Positions 1 to 9,627 of a DNA stretch of 64,000 bases are shown here, in pieces. This stretch comes from an uncultured Gammaproteobacteria bacterium (GTDB taxonomy: Bacteria > Pseudomonadota > Gammaproteobacteria > Arenicellales > JAANXG01). The position numbers and the translations under genes were made by a program. Under the pieces are notes generated by a model that was not told the origin of the DNA, ran no database searches, and saw only the letters and a program-made list of their open reading frames with translations. Position 1 is the first letter of the stretch. Every line of letters begins with the position of its first letter. Location of the stretch: NCBI GenBank assembly GCA_947259395.1, contig CAMYMN010000006.1, forward strand, positions 54,081-118,080, given 5' to 3'.

Positions 1-112
1 CAGTGTTTATGCCGCTGTAGTGGCGGTACTTGTGCTGGCGCAGTTCCAGTGCTTGTGCTGGTGCCGTTGCAGTGCTTGTGCTGGTGCCGTTGCAGTGCTG
101 CGCGAAGTCGCA
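1..112. repeat. Dispersed low-complexity repeat, inverted copy of the 30.4 kb repeat
   Basis: Bases 1-53 are the exact reverse complement of 30440-30492. Bases 54-94 are built from alternating CTTGTGCTGGTGC and CGTTGCAGTG blocks, the complement of the blocks seen at 30.35-30.5 kb. Bases 95-112 hold the 18-mer GTGCTGCGCGAAGTCGCA, found again at 32849-32866 and with one mismatch at 30544-30561. The left edge of the window cuts the element, so its full length is unknown. No gene is visible in it. Confidence 0.85.
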
Positions 113-153
113 CCCATGAATAGTGGCGGGGCGACTTGTTGCAATATGATAGT

Positions 154-945
154 ATGGACTCAGCGATGACCGCCAAACACGAATTTAAACCCCAGGAGCC
201 GCTCGAGGTAACGGCGAAGCGTGCCGGTCGCAAAGGCATCTACATCCTGCCGAATCTTTTTACTACCGCTAGCTTGTTTGCGGGATTTTATGCCATCGTG
301 CAGGCCACTAAGGGTCAATTCGAGATCGCGGCAATTGCGATATTCATCGCCATGGTGATGGACGGCTTGGACGGCCGGGTGGCGCGACTTACCAGTACCA
401 GTAGCGATTTCGGTGTCGAATACGACAGCCTGGTGGATATGATTTCGTTCGGACTCACCCCGGCGCTGGTGATGTACGAATGGGCATTAATGCATACCGG
501 AAAGTTGGGTTGGCTGGTGGCCTTTTTGTATGTTGCCGCCACCGCATTACGACTGGCCCGTTTTAACGCCCAAAAAGTGAGCGACAAGCGCTATTTCCAG
601 GGTATGCCGAGTCCCGCCGCGGCGGCGCTGTTGGCTGCTTCTGTCTGGGTCATGGATACCTATGGATTACAGGGCAAGGGTGCGCAAGGGCTGGCCTTAG
701 TTTTGACATTCGCCGCCGCAGCGGCGATGGTCAGCAACATACGCTACCGAAGTTTCAAGGACCTTGATCTCAAAGGTAAGGTTCCTTTCGTTGCTTTGCT
801 GATAGTTGTTCTGGTTTTTGTGTTGATCGCCTTCGATCCACCGCGGGTGTTGTTCGTGCTCTTTTGTGGCTATTTCTTGTCCGGACCGGTAACCGGATTC
901 GTAATCAGGCTGCGCAGACGACGCGCCGCAACAAAGTCGTCGTAA
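154..945 (+). CDS. pssA: CDP-diacylglycerol--serine O-phosphatidyltransferase
   Basis: Transfers phosphatidyl from CDP-diacylglycerol to L-serine, giving phosphatidylserine, the precursor of phosphatidylethanolamine, in the inner membrane. The CDP-alcohol phosphotransferase signature is complete: DGRVAR, eight residues, G, three residues, D, three residues, D (about residues 72-95 from this start). Several hydrophobic segments follow and the C-terminus is Arg-rich, as expected of the integral-membrane (type II) enzyme. The reading frame is open back to TTG codons at 136 and 139; I prefer ATG 154 (or ATG 166), since the extra residues are not conserved-looking and no ribosome site decides it. 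leuA follows on the same strand, a common proteobacterial arrangement. Confidence 0.93.
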   Translation: MDSAMTAKHEFKPQEPLEVTAKRAGRKGIYILPNLFTTASLFAGFYAIVQATKGQFEIAAIAIFIAMVMDGLDGRVARLTSTSSDFGVEYDSLVDMISFGLTPALVMYEWALMHTGKLGWLVAFLYVAATALRLARFNAQKVSDKRYFQGMPSPAAAALLAASVWVMDTYGLQGKGAQGLALVLTFAAAAAMVSNIRYRSFKDLDLKGKVPFVALLIVVLVFVLIAFDPPRVLFVLFCGYFLSGPVTGFVIRLRRRRAATKSS

Positions 946-960
946 TCAGTGTTGTAACAC

Positions 961-990
961 TTGAATTTGTCAATACGACAAGGCTACACT
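961..990 (+). promoter_or_regulatory. Possible leuA promoter with an internal inverted repeat
   Basis: TTGAAT (961-966) and TACACT (985-990) resemble -35 and -10 boxes with an 18-base spacer. The spacer carries the perfect inverted repeat TTGTC-AATAC-GACAA (967-981), which could be an operator. A start just after 990 would leave the leader ORF at 997 with almost no untranslated leader, so this is tentative. Confidence 0.25.
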
Positions 991-996
991 TACGCC

Positions 997-1101
997 ATGA
1001 CATCAAGCTGCGACGTTGCCGTAACTGCAAACACCGGCCGAGACCCGGACGTGTGCAGGCACACGTATGTTCTGCCTCCGACCCTGCTGCTGCGCCTTTA
1101 G
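997..1101 (+). CDS. Putative Leu-rich leader peptide (leuL-like)
   Basis: A 34-codon ORF between pssA and leuA. Its C-terminus reads VLPPTLLLRL then stop, so five of the last nine residues are leucine, including three consecutive CTG codons. Leu-codon clusters at the end of a short ORF in front of leuA are the hallmark of transcription attenuation leaders. Around it are inverted repeats: ACGTGTGC/GCACACGT at 1049-1066, GCGCC-TTTA-GGCGC near 1092-1105 and TTTCGC/GCGAAA at 1141-1159. I see no clear T-run after any of them and no strong ribosome site, so an attenuator is inferred from the codon pattern, not proven. Confidence 0.4.
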   Translation: MTSSCDVAVTANTGRDPDVCRHTYVLPPTLLLRL

Positions 1102-1190
1102 GCGCACAAATATCATCCCTCAAAAACCGAATATTGATGGTTTCGCCTCAACAGCGAAACTGAAGCATGATTGATTCTCGGAGCAAGAGC

Positions 1191-2738
1191 ATGAAAGAGC
1201 AGCTAATAATATTTGACACGACTTTGCGAGATGGAGAGCAAAGTCCGGGGGCGTCGATGACCCAGGAAGAAAAAATCCGCATCGCGAAAATACTGGAAAA
1301 GATGCAGGTTAATGTCATCGAAGCAGGTTTTCCGGCCGCCAGTCAGGGAGACTTCGAAGCCGTGGCTGCAGTGGCGGAGCAGATCAATGATAGTACCGTG
1401 TGTGGCTTGGCCCGCGCCGTGGAACACGATATCGATCGTGCGGCCGCAGCGGTCAAACCGGCCACATCATCGCGCATTCATACCTTTATCGCGACGTCGC
1501 CGATACACATGCGCGAGAAACTACGTATGCAACCCGATGAAGTACTCGAACAGGCGGTGTGGGCGGTGAAATATGCTCGCCGGTTTACTGATGATGTCGA
1601 ATTTTCCCCCGAAGACGCCGGGCGTTCGGATTTGGATTTCCTGTGCCGTGTGGTAGAGGCAACCATTGCCGCCGGCGCGGGGACCATCAACATCCCGGAT
1701 ACCGTGGGTTACAACGTTCCTTCCCAATTCGGCCACGTCATCCAACAGCTAATCATCCGCGTGCCAAATTCGGATCAGGCGATCTTTTCGGTGCATTGTC
1801 ACAATGATTTAGGGCTGGCGGTTGCGAATTCTCTGGAAGCCGTGATGAATGGGGCGCGGCAGGTGGAGTGCACCGTGAACGGTTTGGGAGAACGCGCCGG
1901 TAATGCATCCCTCGAGGAGATTGTCATGGCGGTGCGTACGCGCCAAGACGTGTTTCCCTGCGATACCCGGTTGGATACCAAGCATATCGTACCGGCGAGC
2001 CGTCTAGTGTCCAACATTACCGGATTTCCAGTTCAGCCGAACAAAGCGGTGGTCGGTGCCAACGCCTTTGCTCATGAGTCGGGGATACATCAGGACGGGG
2101 TGATTAAAAAACGGGAAACTTATGAAATTATGCGCGCCGAGGATGTCGGGTGGGTGGCGAATAGAATGGTTCTAGGCAAACATTCTGGCCGTAATGCGTT
2201 CAAGACCCGGCTCAAGGAGTTGGGTGTAGACTTTAAAACTGAGGAAGAACTCAATTCTGCTTTCTCGCGGTTCAAATCACTCGCCGATAAGAAACACGAA
2301 ATCTTTGATGAAGATTTACAAGCTTTGGTAACCGAGGAAGGACTCGACCAGGAGGCGGAGCGCTTCAAGCTGATTACCTTACACGTATGTTCGCAAACCG
2401 GTGAAACGCCAAAGGCCACAGTCACCCTATCGGTGGATGGCACCGAAAGCACCTCGGCCGCCGATGGCAGCGGGCCGGTGGATGCGACCTTCAAGGCGAT
2501 GGAGAATATCGTGAAAAGTGGCGGTCAGTTGCAGCTTTATTCGGTAAGCAACATCACCAGCGGTACCGATGCGCAGGGTGAGGTCACAGTGCGGTTGGAA
2601 AAAGGCGGCCGTATTGTCAATGGACACGGTGCCGATACCGACATCGTTATCGCATCGGCAAAATCTTATATCATGGCACTGAACAAGCTGATGACGCAGA
2701 CCGTTCGACAGCACCCACAACACAGCCAACCAATTTAG
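1191..2738 (+). CDS. leuA: 2-isopropylmalate synthase
   Basis: Condenses acetyl-CoA with 2-oxoisovalerate to 2-isopropylmalate, the committed step of leucine synthesis; cytoplasmic. The N-terminal TIM barrel has [12 protein letters not shown], the metal-binding HCHNDLGLA and the NGLGERAGN motif. The C-terminal part (about residue 390 on) is the leucine-sensing LeuA dimer domain, so feedback inhibition is likely. From this start the protein is 515 residues, normal for bacterial LeuA. The frame is open to 1167, but ATG 1191 is preceded by GGAGC at good spacing and begins right before the conserved barrel, so I chose it. The upstream Leu-rich mini-ORF may add attenuation control. Confidence 0.96.
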   Translation: MKEQLIIFDTTLRDGEQSPGASMTQEEKIRIAKILEKMQVNVIEAGFPAASQGDFEAVAAVAEQINDSTVCGLARAVEHDIDRAAAAVKPATSSRIHTFIATSPIHMREKLRMQPDEVLEQAVWAVKYARRFTDDVEFSPEDAGRSDLDFLCRVVEATIAAGAGTINIPDTVGYNVPSQFGHVIQQLIIRVPNSDQAIFSVHCHNDLGLAVANSLEAVMNGARQVECTVNGLGERAGNASLEEIVMAVRTRQDVFPCDTRLDTKHIVPASRLVSNITGFPVQPNKAVVGANAFAHESGIHQDGVIKKRETYEIMRAEDVGWVANRMVLGKHSGRNAFKTRLKELGVDFKTEEELNSAFSRFKSLADKKHEIFDEDLQALVTEEGLDQEAERFKLITLHVCSQTGETPKATVTLSVDGTESTSAADGSGPVDATFKAMENIVKSGGQLQLYSVSNITSGTDAQGEVTVRLEKGGRIVNGHGADTDIVIASAKSYIMALNKLMTQTVRQHPQHSQPI

Positions 2739-2792
2739 GATAACTGATCACACGGTCTTGCTTTAGCTGACCACAGCACTATTTTGTAGACT

Positions 2793-3491
2793 ATGGATCG
2801 TTTGAGCCCGCGTCAAAAGCACTGTCTCACGGTCATGGATATCCAGATCTGGGAAGCGCGCACCAGCACTCATCGTGAACCACGCACGCCAGCGCTGAGC
2901 GATAATGGTCAATCTCTGGCCTCAATGCCCGCCCATGAGGAGTGGCTAGCCCTTCAGCACCAAGTTACACAGTGTGTTCGCTGTGAGCTTCACGTGACGC
3001 GCACGCAAACAGTGTTCGGTATGGGCAATGAATCCGCGGACTGGATGTTTGTCGGCGAAGCGCCGGGGGCTGAAGAAGATCGGCAGGGGTTACCGTTTGT
3101 TGGTCGGGCCGGACAATTATTGACGGCGATGATCACCGCGTTGGGAATGCGCCGTGACCAGGTCTACATAGCGAATGTGCTCAAATGTCGGCCGCCTAAT
3201 AACCGGGATCCGATGGGAGCCGAGGTCCGAAAATGTGAATCATATCTTCATCAACAGGTGGCACATGTTCAACCGAAGATCATCGTTGCGTTGGGGCGAT
3301 TCGCGGCGCAATCGTTGGTAAAAACAACCCGTCCAATCGGCAAACTGCGGAACCACGTATACACGTTCGAGGACTCCGGTATTCCGTTAGTCGTAACCTA
3401 CCATCCTGCATATCTATTGCGTAATCCCCTCGATAAGAGAAAGGTTTGGCAAGATCTGTGTCTCGCGAAGAGGGTGCTGGAGGCGGCATGA
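2793..3491 (+). CDS. Family-4 uracil-DNA glycosylase (Fe-S type)
   Basis: Removes uracil arising by cytosine deamination or misincorporation, the first step of base excision repair. Motif A is GEAPGAEED and motif B is HPAYLLR, both typical of family 4 (UDGa/UDGb-like) enzymes. Four cysteines suited to a [4Fe-4S] cluster are present: CVRC near the start of the domain, then the cysteines in LKCRPP and RKCESY. The first 45 or so residues are not conserved-looking, and internal ATGs at 2835 and 2928 are possible alternative starts. The stop overlaps the rimI start (ATGA), indicating translational coupling. Confidence 0.9.
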   Translation: MDRLSPRQKHCLTVMDIQIWEARTSTHREPRTPALSDNGQSLASMPAHEEWLALQHQVTQCVRCELHVTRTQTVFGMGNESADWMFVGEAPGAEEDRQGLPFVGRAGQLLTAMITALGMRRDQVYIANVLKCRPPNNRDPMGAEVRKCESYLHQQVAHVQPKIIVALGRFAAQSLVKTTRPIGKLRNHVYTFEDSGIPLVVTYHPAYLLRNPLDKRKVWQDLCLAKRVLEAA

Positions 3492-3958
3492 GCGCGCTAC
3501 CCACAGAAATTCGACCTTACTTTCGCACCATGCAACAACGAGACATTGACAAAGTGATCGACATCGAGCGTCGTGTGTATGAGTTCCCGTGGTCACTAGG
3601 TATATTTCAGGACTGTATAAGAATTGGTTACGTGTGTCGGGTATTCGAGAGTCAGTCCGATATCATTGGTTATGGCATCATGTCGGTGAGTTCGGGAGAA
3701 TGCCATATACTCAACGTCTGTGTGGCACCCGATTATCAGGGGCGAGGCCTCGGCAGGCTGATGGTAGATCGTCTTACCATGATCGCGAAACGTAACAAAG
3801 TTCGTATCGCGTTTCTGGAAGTGCGGCTATCTAACGAGAGGGCGTTCGAGTTGTATAGCGGCATGGGATTCAACGAGATAGGTCGCCGTGAGGACTACTA
3901 TCCGGCAACTGGCGGGGCTCGGGAGAGCGCGCTGGTGCTGGCAAAGATGTTGTCCTAA
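3488..3958 (+). CDS. rimI: Ribosomal protein S18 alanine N-acetyltransferase
   Basis: A GNAT-fold acetyltransferase of 156 residues. The acetyl-CoA pyrophosphate loop is visible as the QGRGLGRL segment and is followed by the NERAFELYSGMGF stretch typical of RimI. RimI acetylates the N-terminal Ala of ribosomal protein S18. ATG 3488 overlaps the stop of the upstream DNA glycosylase and has GGAGG directly upstream; the longer frame to 3446 would run inside that gene and lacks such a site. The two genes are probably co-transcribed. Confidence 0.88.
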   Translation: MSALPTEIRPYFRTMQQRDIDKVIDIERRVYEFPWSLGIFQDCIRIGYVCRVFESQSDIIGYGIMSVSSGECHILNVCVAPDYQGRGLGRLMVDRLTMIAKRNKVRIAFLEVRLSNERAFELYSGMGFNEIGRREDYYPATGGARESALVLAKMLS

Positions 3959-3995
3959 CAGTTTTCGCGTCAGTGTTGATGTGTCTACGGTGTCT

Positions 3996-5396
3996 CTAAT
4001 TTTGATATATCAGGATTTTTTGCCCAAGACGCAGTACGTCGTTGACATGGATGGCGTTCCATCTGGCCAGTTGTCTCACGTACACATCGTGGCGCTGAGC
4101 GATAGCCCATAGTGTATCCCCCGATCGTACCTGATAGACCATCGCGCCACCGCCAGCGGATCTGTTTACGGTGCTTCGACGGTTGGTCCGACCTGCCGCG
4201 GCATAACGCCGCTGTGAAACAGGTATCAATAGATCGCGTCCTTCGCGAATGTATGTGCCGCGCATTTTATTGGTAGTTTTGATAGCCCCAATGGTCACAC
4301 CGTAACGCCGGGCAATGGTGCTGAGTGTGTCACCACGCCGGATGCGGTGGCGTAGCCACCGCATCCGCTTTTCCGGGGCAAGAACTGCGATCTTGCTCTG
4401 CACGTGTTGATGATTTGTTACCGGGACCAATAAACTGTGCGGACCATGAGGATCGGTAGCCCAGCGCCGGAATGCTGGATTGAGCTTGCGCAATTCAGAA
4501 TGTGGTATACCGGCCAACTCGCTGATCACGGAGAGATCGACCTGCGACTTTGTGTCCACCTCGGCGAAAAACTTTTGATTTCCTATACGGTCGAGCCGAA
4601 GTCCATAACGAGCGGGATCCAGGACAATATTCTTTAAAGCGATAAGTTTTGGAACGTAACGCCGTGTTTCCGCTTTTAGTCGCAGGTTTGTGAAGCTGGA
4701 GTCGCGTCCACGCTTGCGATTGTAGGCAATCGCTTTGTGAACGCGTTTTTCGCCGGCGTTGTAAGCGGCAAGCGCGTGAAACCAATCGCCGTCGAATTCT
4801 TTGTTCAATTTCTCGAGATAGTTCAGTGCCGCCTGTGTCGCCCGCACTACATCACGACGTCCATCGTACCACCAGTTTTGTTTGAGACCGTAGTGCCGGC
4901 CGGTAGATGGAATGAATTGCCACAGGCCTGCGGCATGGGCGCGTGAATACGCCGTCGGCTTGAATGCGCTCTCGATACCTGGCAGCAGAGCGATCTCTGT
5001 AGGCATGCCCCGTTTTTCAACCTCTTCGACGATATAAAAAAGATAACGTCGAGCACGTTCGACAACACGCTGCATATAATCGGAACGAGTTTGATACCAG
5101 CGTTCGTAATATTTCACATATTGATTGTCGAGAGCCGGTAGGGAAAAGCCTGCGCGGATGCGATCCCACAGATCGTCATGAACCGGGGGCGCCGATTCGC
5201 CCATTCTTGTATGGGATACGCTTGCCTCGAGCCGGTTGGATTTAGTTGCGCGAGAAACGAGTGGTTGCGGATGTGTGACCGCCGTTCGGACCGGCTGTTC
5301 GGCTGGTTTTTCTGGCGTCAGCGGGTAGCCCGCGCACCCCCCAAGCAACACGCTCCACAGCACGAATCCCAGCGTTTTTCTTCTTATTTTGTGCAT
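3996..5396 (-). CDS. mltD: Membrane-bound lytic murein transglycosylase D
   Basis: Cleaves the MurNAc-GlcNAc glycosidic bond of peptidoglycan with 1,6-anhydro ring formation, acting from the outer membrane face in the periplasm. The N-terminus is a lipoprotein signal with lipobox LGGC. The SLT domain contains the catalytic Glu in the LPGIESAFKP stretch, then AAGLWQFIPSTGRHYGL and ALAAYNAGE. Two LysM peptidoglycan-binding repeats follow near the C-terminus (starting RRGDTLSTIA and RSGDTLWAIA). At 466 residues it matches the MltD family. In E. coli mltD sits beside gloB, yafS, rnhA and dnaQ; here it is divergent from the methyltransferase-rnhA-dnaQ genes and gloB is absent. Confidence 0.93.
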   Translation of the reverse strand: MHKIRRKTLGFVLWSVLLGGCAGYPLTPEKPAEQPVRTAVTHPQPLVSRATKSNRLEASVSHTRMGESAPPVHDDLWDRIRAGFSLPALDNQYVKYYERWYQTRSDYMQRVVERARRYLFYIVEEVEKRGMPTEIALLPGIESAFKPTAYSRAHAAGLWQFIPSTGRHYGLKQNWWYDGRRDVVRATQAALNYLEKLNKEFDGDWFHALAAYNAGEKRVHKAIAYNRKRGRDSSFTNLRLKAETRRYVPKLIALKNIVLDPARYGLRLDRIGNQKFFAEVDTKSQVDLSVISELAGIPHSELRKLNPAFRRWATDPHGPHSLLVPVTNHQHVQSKIAVLAPEKRMRWLRHRIRRGDTLSTIARRYGVTIGAIKTTNKMRGTYIREGRDLLIPVSQRRYAAAGRTNRRSTVNRSAGGGAMVYQVRSGDTLWAIAQRHDVYVRQLARWNAIHVNDVLRLGQKILIYQN

Positions 5397-5486
5397 ATGG
5401 GGCCTGGATGGTACGTTTCTCTGCCCGCCTAGTCAATTTCGGCATAACGCTTGTATCTGACGCCGTCGGTGTGTAAAAAACTGTCT

Positions 5487-6224
5487 ATGAAACCTGTACG
5501 CGGGGCACCGGCACGCTGGTACACGACCGACTTGGGTCAATCCTTGGTTGCGGCGGAACGTCAGCGTTTGACGCATCTACTACCCGGGCTTTACGGCCCC
5601 ATTGCACTCCAGGTGTCTCGCCATGGCTACCCGCAAATGCTAGACGCGAGTGAGGCCGTCTCGCATGTGTTTGTAAATGAGCGGTTTGACAATGTGAATG
5701 ATGAACTTGCGGTATCCGCAGATGCTGAGGCATTGCCATTCGATACGAAATCTATCGGCGTAGTCCTGTTGCCCCATGTCCTCGAATTCAGCGAGGACCC
5801 TCATCAAGTGCTGCGCGAGGTGAGTCGAGTCTTGGTACCGGAAGGACATTTAGTATTATTGGGCTTCAATCCGATGAGCATGTGGGGATTGCGAAACTTG
5901 GTGGCCGGCGGCGATGAATATCCTTGGAGCGGACGATATTATCGTTTGTCTCGGGTGAAGGATTGGCTGCAGCTGCTGGGTTTTGAGATGACCGTGGGGA
6001 CGATGGCGTATTATCGGCCTCCGGCTTCTTCTGAAAGGTTTAATAAGCGTTTTATGTTCCTTGACAGTGTAGGTGATCGTTGGTGGCCGTTAATGGCGGC
6101 GGTGTACATATTGATTGCGCGTAAACGTGAGATCGGGATGACGCCAATAACACCGAGCTGGAAGAAGAAGAAACAGTTAACCCCCGGCTTGGCGGAGCCG
6201 GTGACAAAAAACAGTGAAACGTGA
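5487..6224 (+). CDS. SAM-dependent methyltransferase, YafS-like
   Basis: A class I methyltransferase-type protein. The recognisable pieces are the [10 protein letters not shown] acidic loop, the [10 protein letters not shown] strand, the [19 protein letters not shown] helix-strand and [14 protein letters not shown], which match the YafS/SmtA-like group found next to rnhA in E. coli. The glycine-rich SAM loop is not well conserved, so activity is uncertain and the substrate unknown. ATG 5487 is preferred over the more upstream 5451. The stop overlaps the GTG start of rnhA, so the genes are translationally coupled. Confidence 0.75.
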   Translation: MKPVRGAPARWYTTDLGQSLVAAERQRLTHLLPGLYGPIALQVSRHGYPQMLDASEAVSHVFVNERFDNVNDELAVSADAEALPFDTKSIGVVLLPHVLEFSEDPHQVLREVSRVLVPEGHLVLLGFNPMSMWGLRNLVAGGDEYPWSGRYYRLSRVKDWLQLLGFEMTVGTMAYYRPPASSERFNKRFMFLDSVGDRWWPLMAAVYILIARKREIGMTPITPSWKKKKQLTPGLAEPVTKNSET

Positions 6225-6673
6225 CCCATGTAGAGATCTATACCGATGGCGCTTGTCGGGGGAATCCAGGCCCCGGAGGGTGGGCAGCAATTTTACGCAG
6301 TGGTGCGCACGAGAAAGAAATCAAAGGTGCGGTGCGTGAAACTACGAATAATCGCATGGAACTGATCGCTGCGATCAAGGCATTAGAGGCACTCAAAAGA
6401 AGTTGCCGCGTGACTTTGTTTACCGATTCCAGTTACGTGAAGAACGGGATCACCGAATGGTTACCGCAGTGGAAACGCCGGGGTTGGCGAACGGCGGGTA
6501 AAAAACCAGTGAAAAATATGGATCTGTGGCAGCGCCTGGATGAGTTGTCGGCTGAGCATGAGGTCAAGTGGCGTTGGGTCAAGGGTCATGCCGGGACCCC
6601 CGGGAACGAACGCGCCGATGAATTGGCCAATCTGGCAATCGACAACCTTTTGTTGACGAACAGACAATCATGA
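6221..6673 (+). CDS. rnhA: Ribonuclease HI
   Basis: Degrades the RNA strand of RNA:DNA hybrids, including R-loops and primers; cytoplasmic. The acidic active site is complete: Asp in [15 protein letters not shown], Glu in [10 protein letters not shown], Asp in [11 protein letters not shown] and the last Asp in NERADELAN. The basic handle ([17 protein letters not shown]) used in hybrid binding is present. Length is 150 residues, as usual. The start is GTG 6221, overlapping the stop of the methyltransferase, and the stop overlaps the dnaQ start (ATGA). Confidence 0.97.
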   Translation: MTHVEIYTDGACRGNPGPGGWAAILRSGAHEKEIKGAVRETTNNRMELIAAIKALEALKRSCRVTLFTDSSYVKNGITEWLPQWKRRGWRTAGKKPVKNMDLWQRLDELSAEHEVKWRWVKGHAGTPGNERADELANLAIDNLLLTNRQS

Positions 6674-7395
6674 AAACCCGGCAGATCGTGTTGGATACGG
6701 AGACCACTGGTCTCGATCCCGACCTCGGGCACCGCATCATCGAAATCGGTTGCGTAGAACTTATTAACCGGCGACGCACCGACAACACTTTTCAGCAATA
6801 TATCAATCCGGAACGCGATGTAGATGAAGGCGCCCTCGAGGTGCATGGCATCAGCAACGATTTCTTGGCTGATAAACCCAAGTTCAAAGATATCGTCGAT
6901 GATTTTTTGAACTATGCCCGCAATGCCGAATTAATTATTCACAACGCAGCCTTTGATACCGCGTTTATAAACCGAGAACTTGATGCACTCGGTCGAGATT
7001 TAGGAGTCATTGAAGACTACTGCACGATATTGGATACCCTGGCGCTGGCTCGGCATACTCATCCTGGACAAAGAAACGATTTGGACGCTCTGTGCAAGCG
7101 TTATAGTGTTGATAACTTACAGCGCACTCAACACGGTGCGCTGTTGGATGCCGAGATTCTTGCGGATGTATATCTGTCCATGACCGGTGGCCAGACCGCT
7201 TTTTTGCTCGATGGTATGACATCGAGCACGCAAGACGCTACGGACGTCAATAAGAGCCGTGTCAAAACACAAAAATCATTACCGGTGATTACGCCCTCGG
7301 CCGAGGAGTCGGCGGCACACGCATTATGGATTAAACGTCTAGAGAAAGAGACTAACGCACCTTGCCTGTGGCGGCGTATCGAGGAGCAGTCGTAA
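6670..7395 (+). CDS. dnaQ: DNA polymerase III epsilon subunit (3'-5' proofreading exonuclease)
   Basis: Proofreading subunit of the replicative polymerase core. DEDDh exonuclease motifs are visible: Exo [10 protein letters not shown], Exo [12 protein letters not shown] and Exo [17 protein letters not shown] with its catalytic His and Asp. The C-terminal tail after about residue 185 probably contacts the alpha subunit. The 241-residue length is normal. It overlaps rnhA by four bases, preserving the methyltransferase-rnhA-dnaQ order known in gammaproteobacteria. Confidence 0.96.
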   Translation: MKTRQIVLDTETTGLDPDLGHRIIEIGCVELINRRRTDNTFQQYINPERDVDEGALEVHGISNDFLADKPKFKDIVDDFLNYARNAELIIHNAAFDTAFINRELDALGRDLGVIEDYCTILDTLALARHTHPGQRNDLDALCKRYSVDNLQRTQHGALLDAEILADVYLSMTGGQTAFLLDGMTSSTQDATDVNKSRVKTQKSLPVITPSAEESAAHALWIKRLEKETNAPCLWRRIEEQS

Positions 7396-7483
7396 ACCTT
7401 ATATATTGCGGCTATACTGATTGAGTAGCTGCTGTCGGAGGAGTAGCCCTTTTGTTATTGACTGAATCAACGGGTGGATTCGG

Positions 7484-8542
7484 GTGAGCGCGATCGTCGC
7501 AAATCTGTTAGGTGCGGTATCGATGTCGGGGTGCAGTCTCGCCGGGAGGTCTCTGGCACATGGAAATTTTTCTGGCGTAAATCTTTCCGGTGTTCGTTTA
7601 TGTGGAGTGAGTTTTCGTGGCGCCGATTTATCGCGCACAGATTTGACCGAGGCTGATCTCTCGGGAGCGGATCTCTCGGGTGCTGATCTTTATCAAGCGA
7701 AACTGTGTGGGGCGCGACTGTTCGGGGCCGATCTTTCGAATGCTGACCTGACTTTGGCGGATCTTACCGGCGCTCATCTCGCCGGTGCGTCTTTAATCAG
7801 CACAACCTTGTCAGGGGCATGTTTACGCGGCGCGTCCATGTCCGGCGCAAATTTAAAATCCGCGAATCTGTATGAGGCCGACTTGCGGGGAGCTAATTTG
7901 GCGGGTGTGAATTTATCGCAATCGAATCTCGTGCTGGCAAGTTTATCTGGGGCTAATCTTTTCGCTGCAAAACTGAATGGAACCCAACTCAGTAGTGCAA
8001 AGCTGGACGGCGCCCAGTTGGATGGTGCGGATCTCACCGCGGCTCGGTTAAACAATGCCTATATGATGAAAACCAATCTATTCGGCGTGGCACTGCAGCA
8101 GGCCAGCTTGTCCCATGCGACACTGGAGGAAGTAAATCTCTCGGGAGCAGATCTCACCGGCGTTGACTTGGGTTGGGCGGACCTGAGCGGAGCGATCATG
8201 TCGCGTGCGGATCTTGGTTTCGCTGACCTTACCGGCGCTAACCTGACGGAAGCGGATATGTGGTCGGTGAAGATGCGGGGCTCGCGATATCCGGCCACCG
8301 ATCTTAGGGGCACCGATCTCCGCGGTACCGGCGTTTATCAAGCAACAGCCCTATCGCAATTTCCAGATATTGTGTACTCGGCGCGAACCCGTTGGGACCA
8401 ACCAGACCAGCCAATGCGAGTGAGCGTGCATGTGACAGATTTGAATTTATCTCCCCGGCCGCAGCCACCGCGCGCACCACGAAGTCAGTCTACTACATTA
8501 TTTTCGCGAGTGATGAGATTGCTCAATCGAGAAATCGTCTAA
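7484..8542 (+). CDS. Pentapeptide-repeat protein
   Basis: Almost the whole 352-residue protein is built of A(D/N)LXX pentapeptide repeats (for example ADLSGADLSGADLY and ANLAGVNLSQSNL), interrupted near the C-terminus by a TDLRGTDLRGTG stretch and a Pro/Arg-rich tail. This predicts a right-handed quadrilateral beta-helix. Some family members mimic DNA and protect gyrase (Qnr/MfpA), but most have no known role and nothing here singles out gyrase. Start GTG 7484 lacks a convincing ribosome site; ATG 7523 is an alternative. No signal peptide is evident. Confidence 0.85.
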   Translation: MSAIVANLLGAVSMSGCSLAGRSLAHGNFSGVNLSGVRLCGVSFRGADLSRTDLTEADLSGADLSGADLYQAKLCGARLFGADLSNADLTLADLTGAHLAGASLISTTLSGACLRGASMSGANLKSANLYEADLRGANLAGVNLSQSNLVLASLSGANLFAAKLNGTQLSSAKLDGAQLDGADLTAARLNNAYMMKTNLFGVALQQASLSHATLEEVNLSGADLTGVDLGWADLSGAIMSRADLGFADLTGANLTEADMWSVKMRGSRYPATDLRGTDLRGTGVYQATALSQFPDIVYSARTRWDQPDQPMRVSVHVTDLNLSPRPQPPRAPRSQSTTLFSRVMRLLNREIV

Positions 8543-8548
8543 TGGCCG

Positions 8549-9490
8549 CTAGTAAACCGCCTCGACGTTCAATCCTTTGTTCCTGAGCAGCGCAAGCATG
8601 CCGTCAACACCTGGCAAATGTAGGGCGCCAACTGCGATAAATGCATTACCTTCGCGTAATCGTGGGTAGATTCTCTCCGCCATTTTGATATTTCGCTCGA
8701 CAATAAGACGTTTTTTTATCCGTTGTGCCAGTGTTCCATTATCCGCGAGATAACGGTCGGTCACGGCAACCAGGGCGCTGAGATTCCGTTGTAAATACGC
8801 CTGTGTCAGCTCCTCGATAAGACTATGTAACTGCGCATATTGCGCAACGGTTTCTCTCACCAGACTCACCTGATCGGTGAGGCTTAGCTCATCGAAAACA
8901 GATATCTGCTCCTCTAAAGTCTCAATTCCGTGAATGGGTTTGTCCTGCCGCCGGGCGCGCTCGTGCAGCACACGATCGAGAAACATACCGGTGCTCGATC
9001 GCGGGGCGCTGAGTAGCACTGAGACTGCCCAGGGTTTGAATCTTGCCGCCAAGGGACCCGGAATACCGCGCTGTTCCAGCAATTCCTGCGCATCGGCGAA
9101 TAAATCTGATCCCAAAATGTCAGCCAGTGACTGTCCATCGCCGAGAATCATTTTCGTGGCCACGGCGGTCAGACTCGCGAGATCGAGTTTGGCCTCTAAG
9201 GTGAGGCTGTTACTGCGATGAAATGCGGCCGCGACGACCTCGGGCAGCTCGGTGACTCGCGGGTCATCCACATGCATTGTCCCAAAAAGATAGCTGGGTG
9301 GCGTGTTCACTCCGGATATTCTCCACAGTAGACCCTTGGTGAAAGGAGATTTTTGGCTATTGGGCGCATGAGTGGCCTTATAAGGATTGCCTGCGCCCAA
9401 TGTTGTACCAGTCGCGCTCGGTGTCTGCGCAACCGCGGCTTGTGTAAACAGCAACACACAAAGTATGGTGATAGTCGGCGCTCTGGTCAT
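8549..9490 (-). CDS. TraB/GumN family protein, exported
   Basis: A 313-residue protein with an N-terminal signal peptide (hydrophobic ITILCVLLFTQAAVAQ). The family landmarks are the YLFGTMHVDDPRV segment and, near the C-terminus, the GALHLPGVDGMLALL motif; conserved Glu/His positions in this family are thought to form a metal-protease-like site. Bacterial TraB/GumN proteins are mostly uncharacterised, with some linked to polysaccharide loci. It converges with the pentapeptide-repeat gene (six bases between stops) and is divergent from the kinase-like gene. Confidence 0.85.
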   Translation of the reverse strand: MTRAPTITILCVLLFTQAAVAQTPSATGTTLGAGNPYKATHAPNSQKSPFTKGLLWRISGVNTPPSYLFGTMHVDDPRVTELPEVVAAAFHRSNSLTLEAKLDLASLTAVATKMILGDGQSLADILGSDLFADAQELLEQRGIPGPLAARFKPWAVSVLLSAPRSSTGMFLDRVLHERARRQDKPIHGIETLEEQISVFDELSLTDQVSLVRETVAQYAQLHSLIEELTQAYLQRNLSALVAVTDRYLADNGTLAQRIKKRLIVERNIKMAERIYPRLREGNAFIAVGALHLPGVDGMLALLRNKGLNVEAVY

Positions 9491-9627
9491 GACTGCCTAT
9501 CCAATGTTAACGGGCCTTGACACACATATTGCCGTAGCGCGGCGCGCAGCCGCGTCGTCCAGCCGCCGTCGTATGGGGTCCTCAGGCGATATAGTGAGCC
9601 CATTCATCTTTGACTTTAGACGAATCG

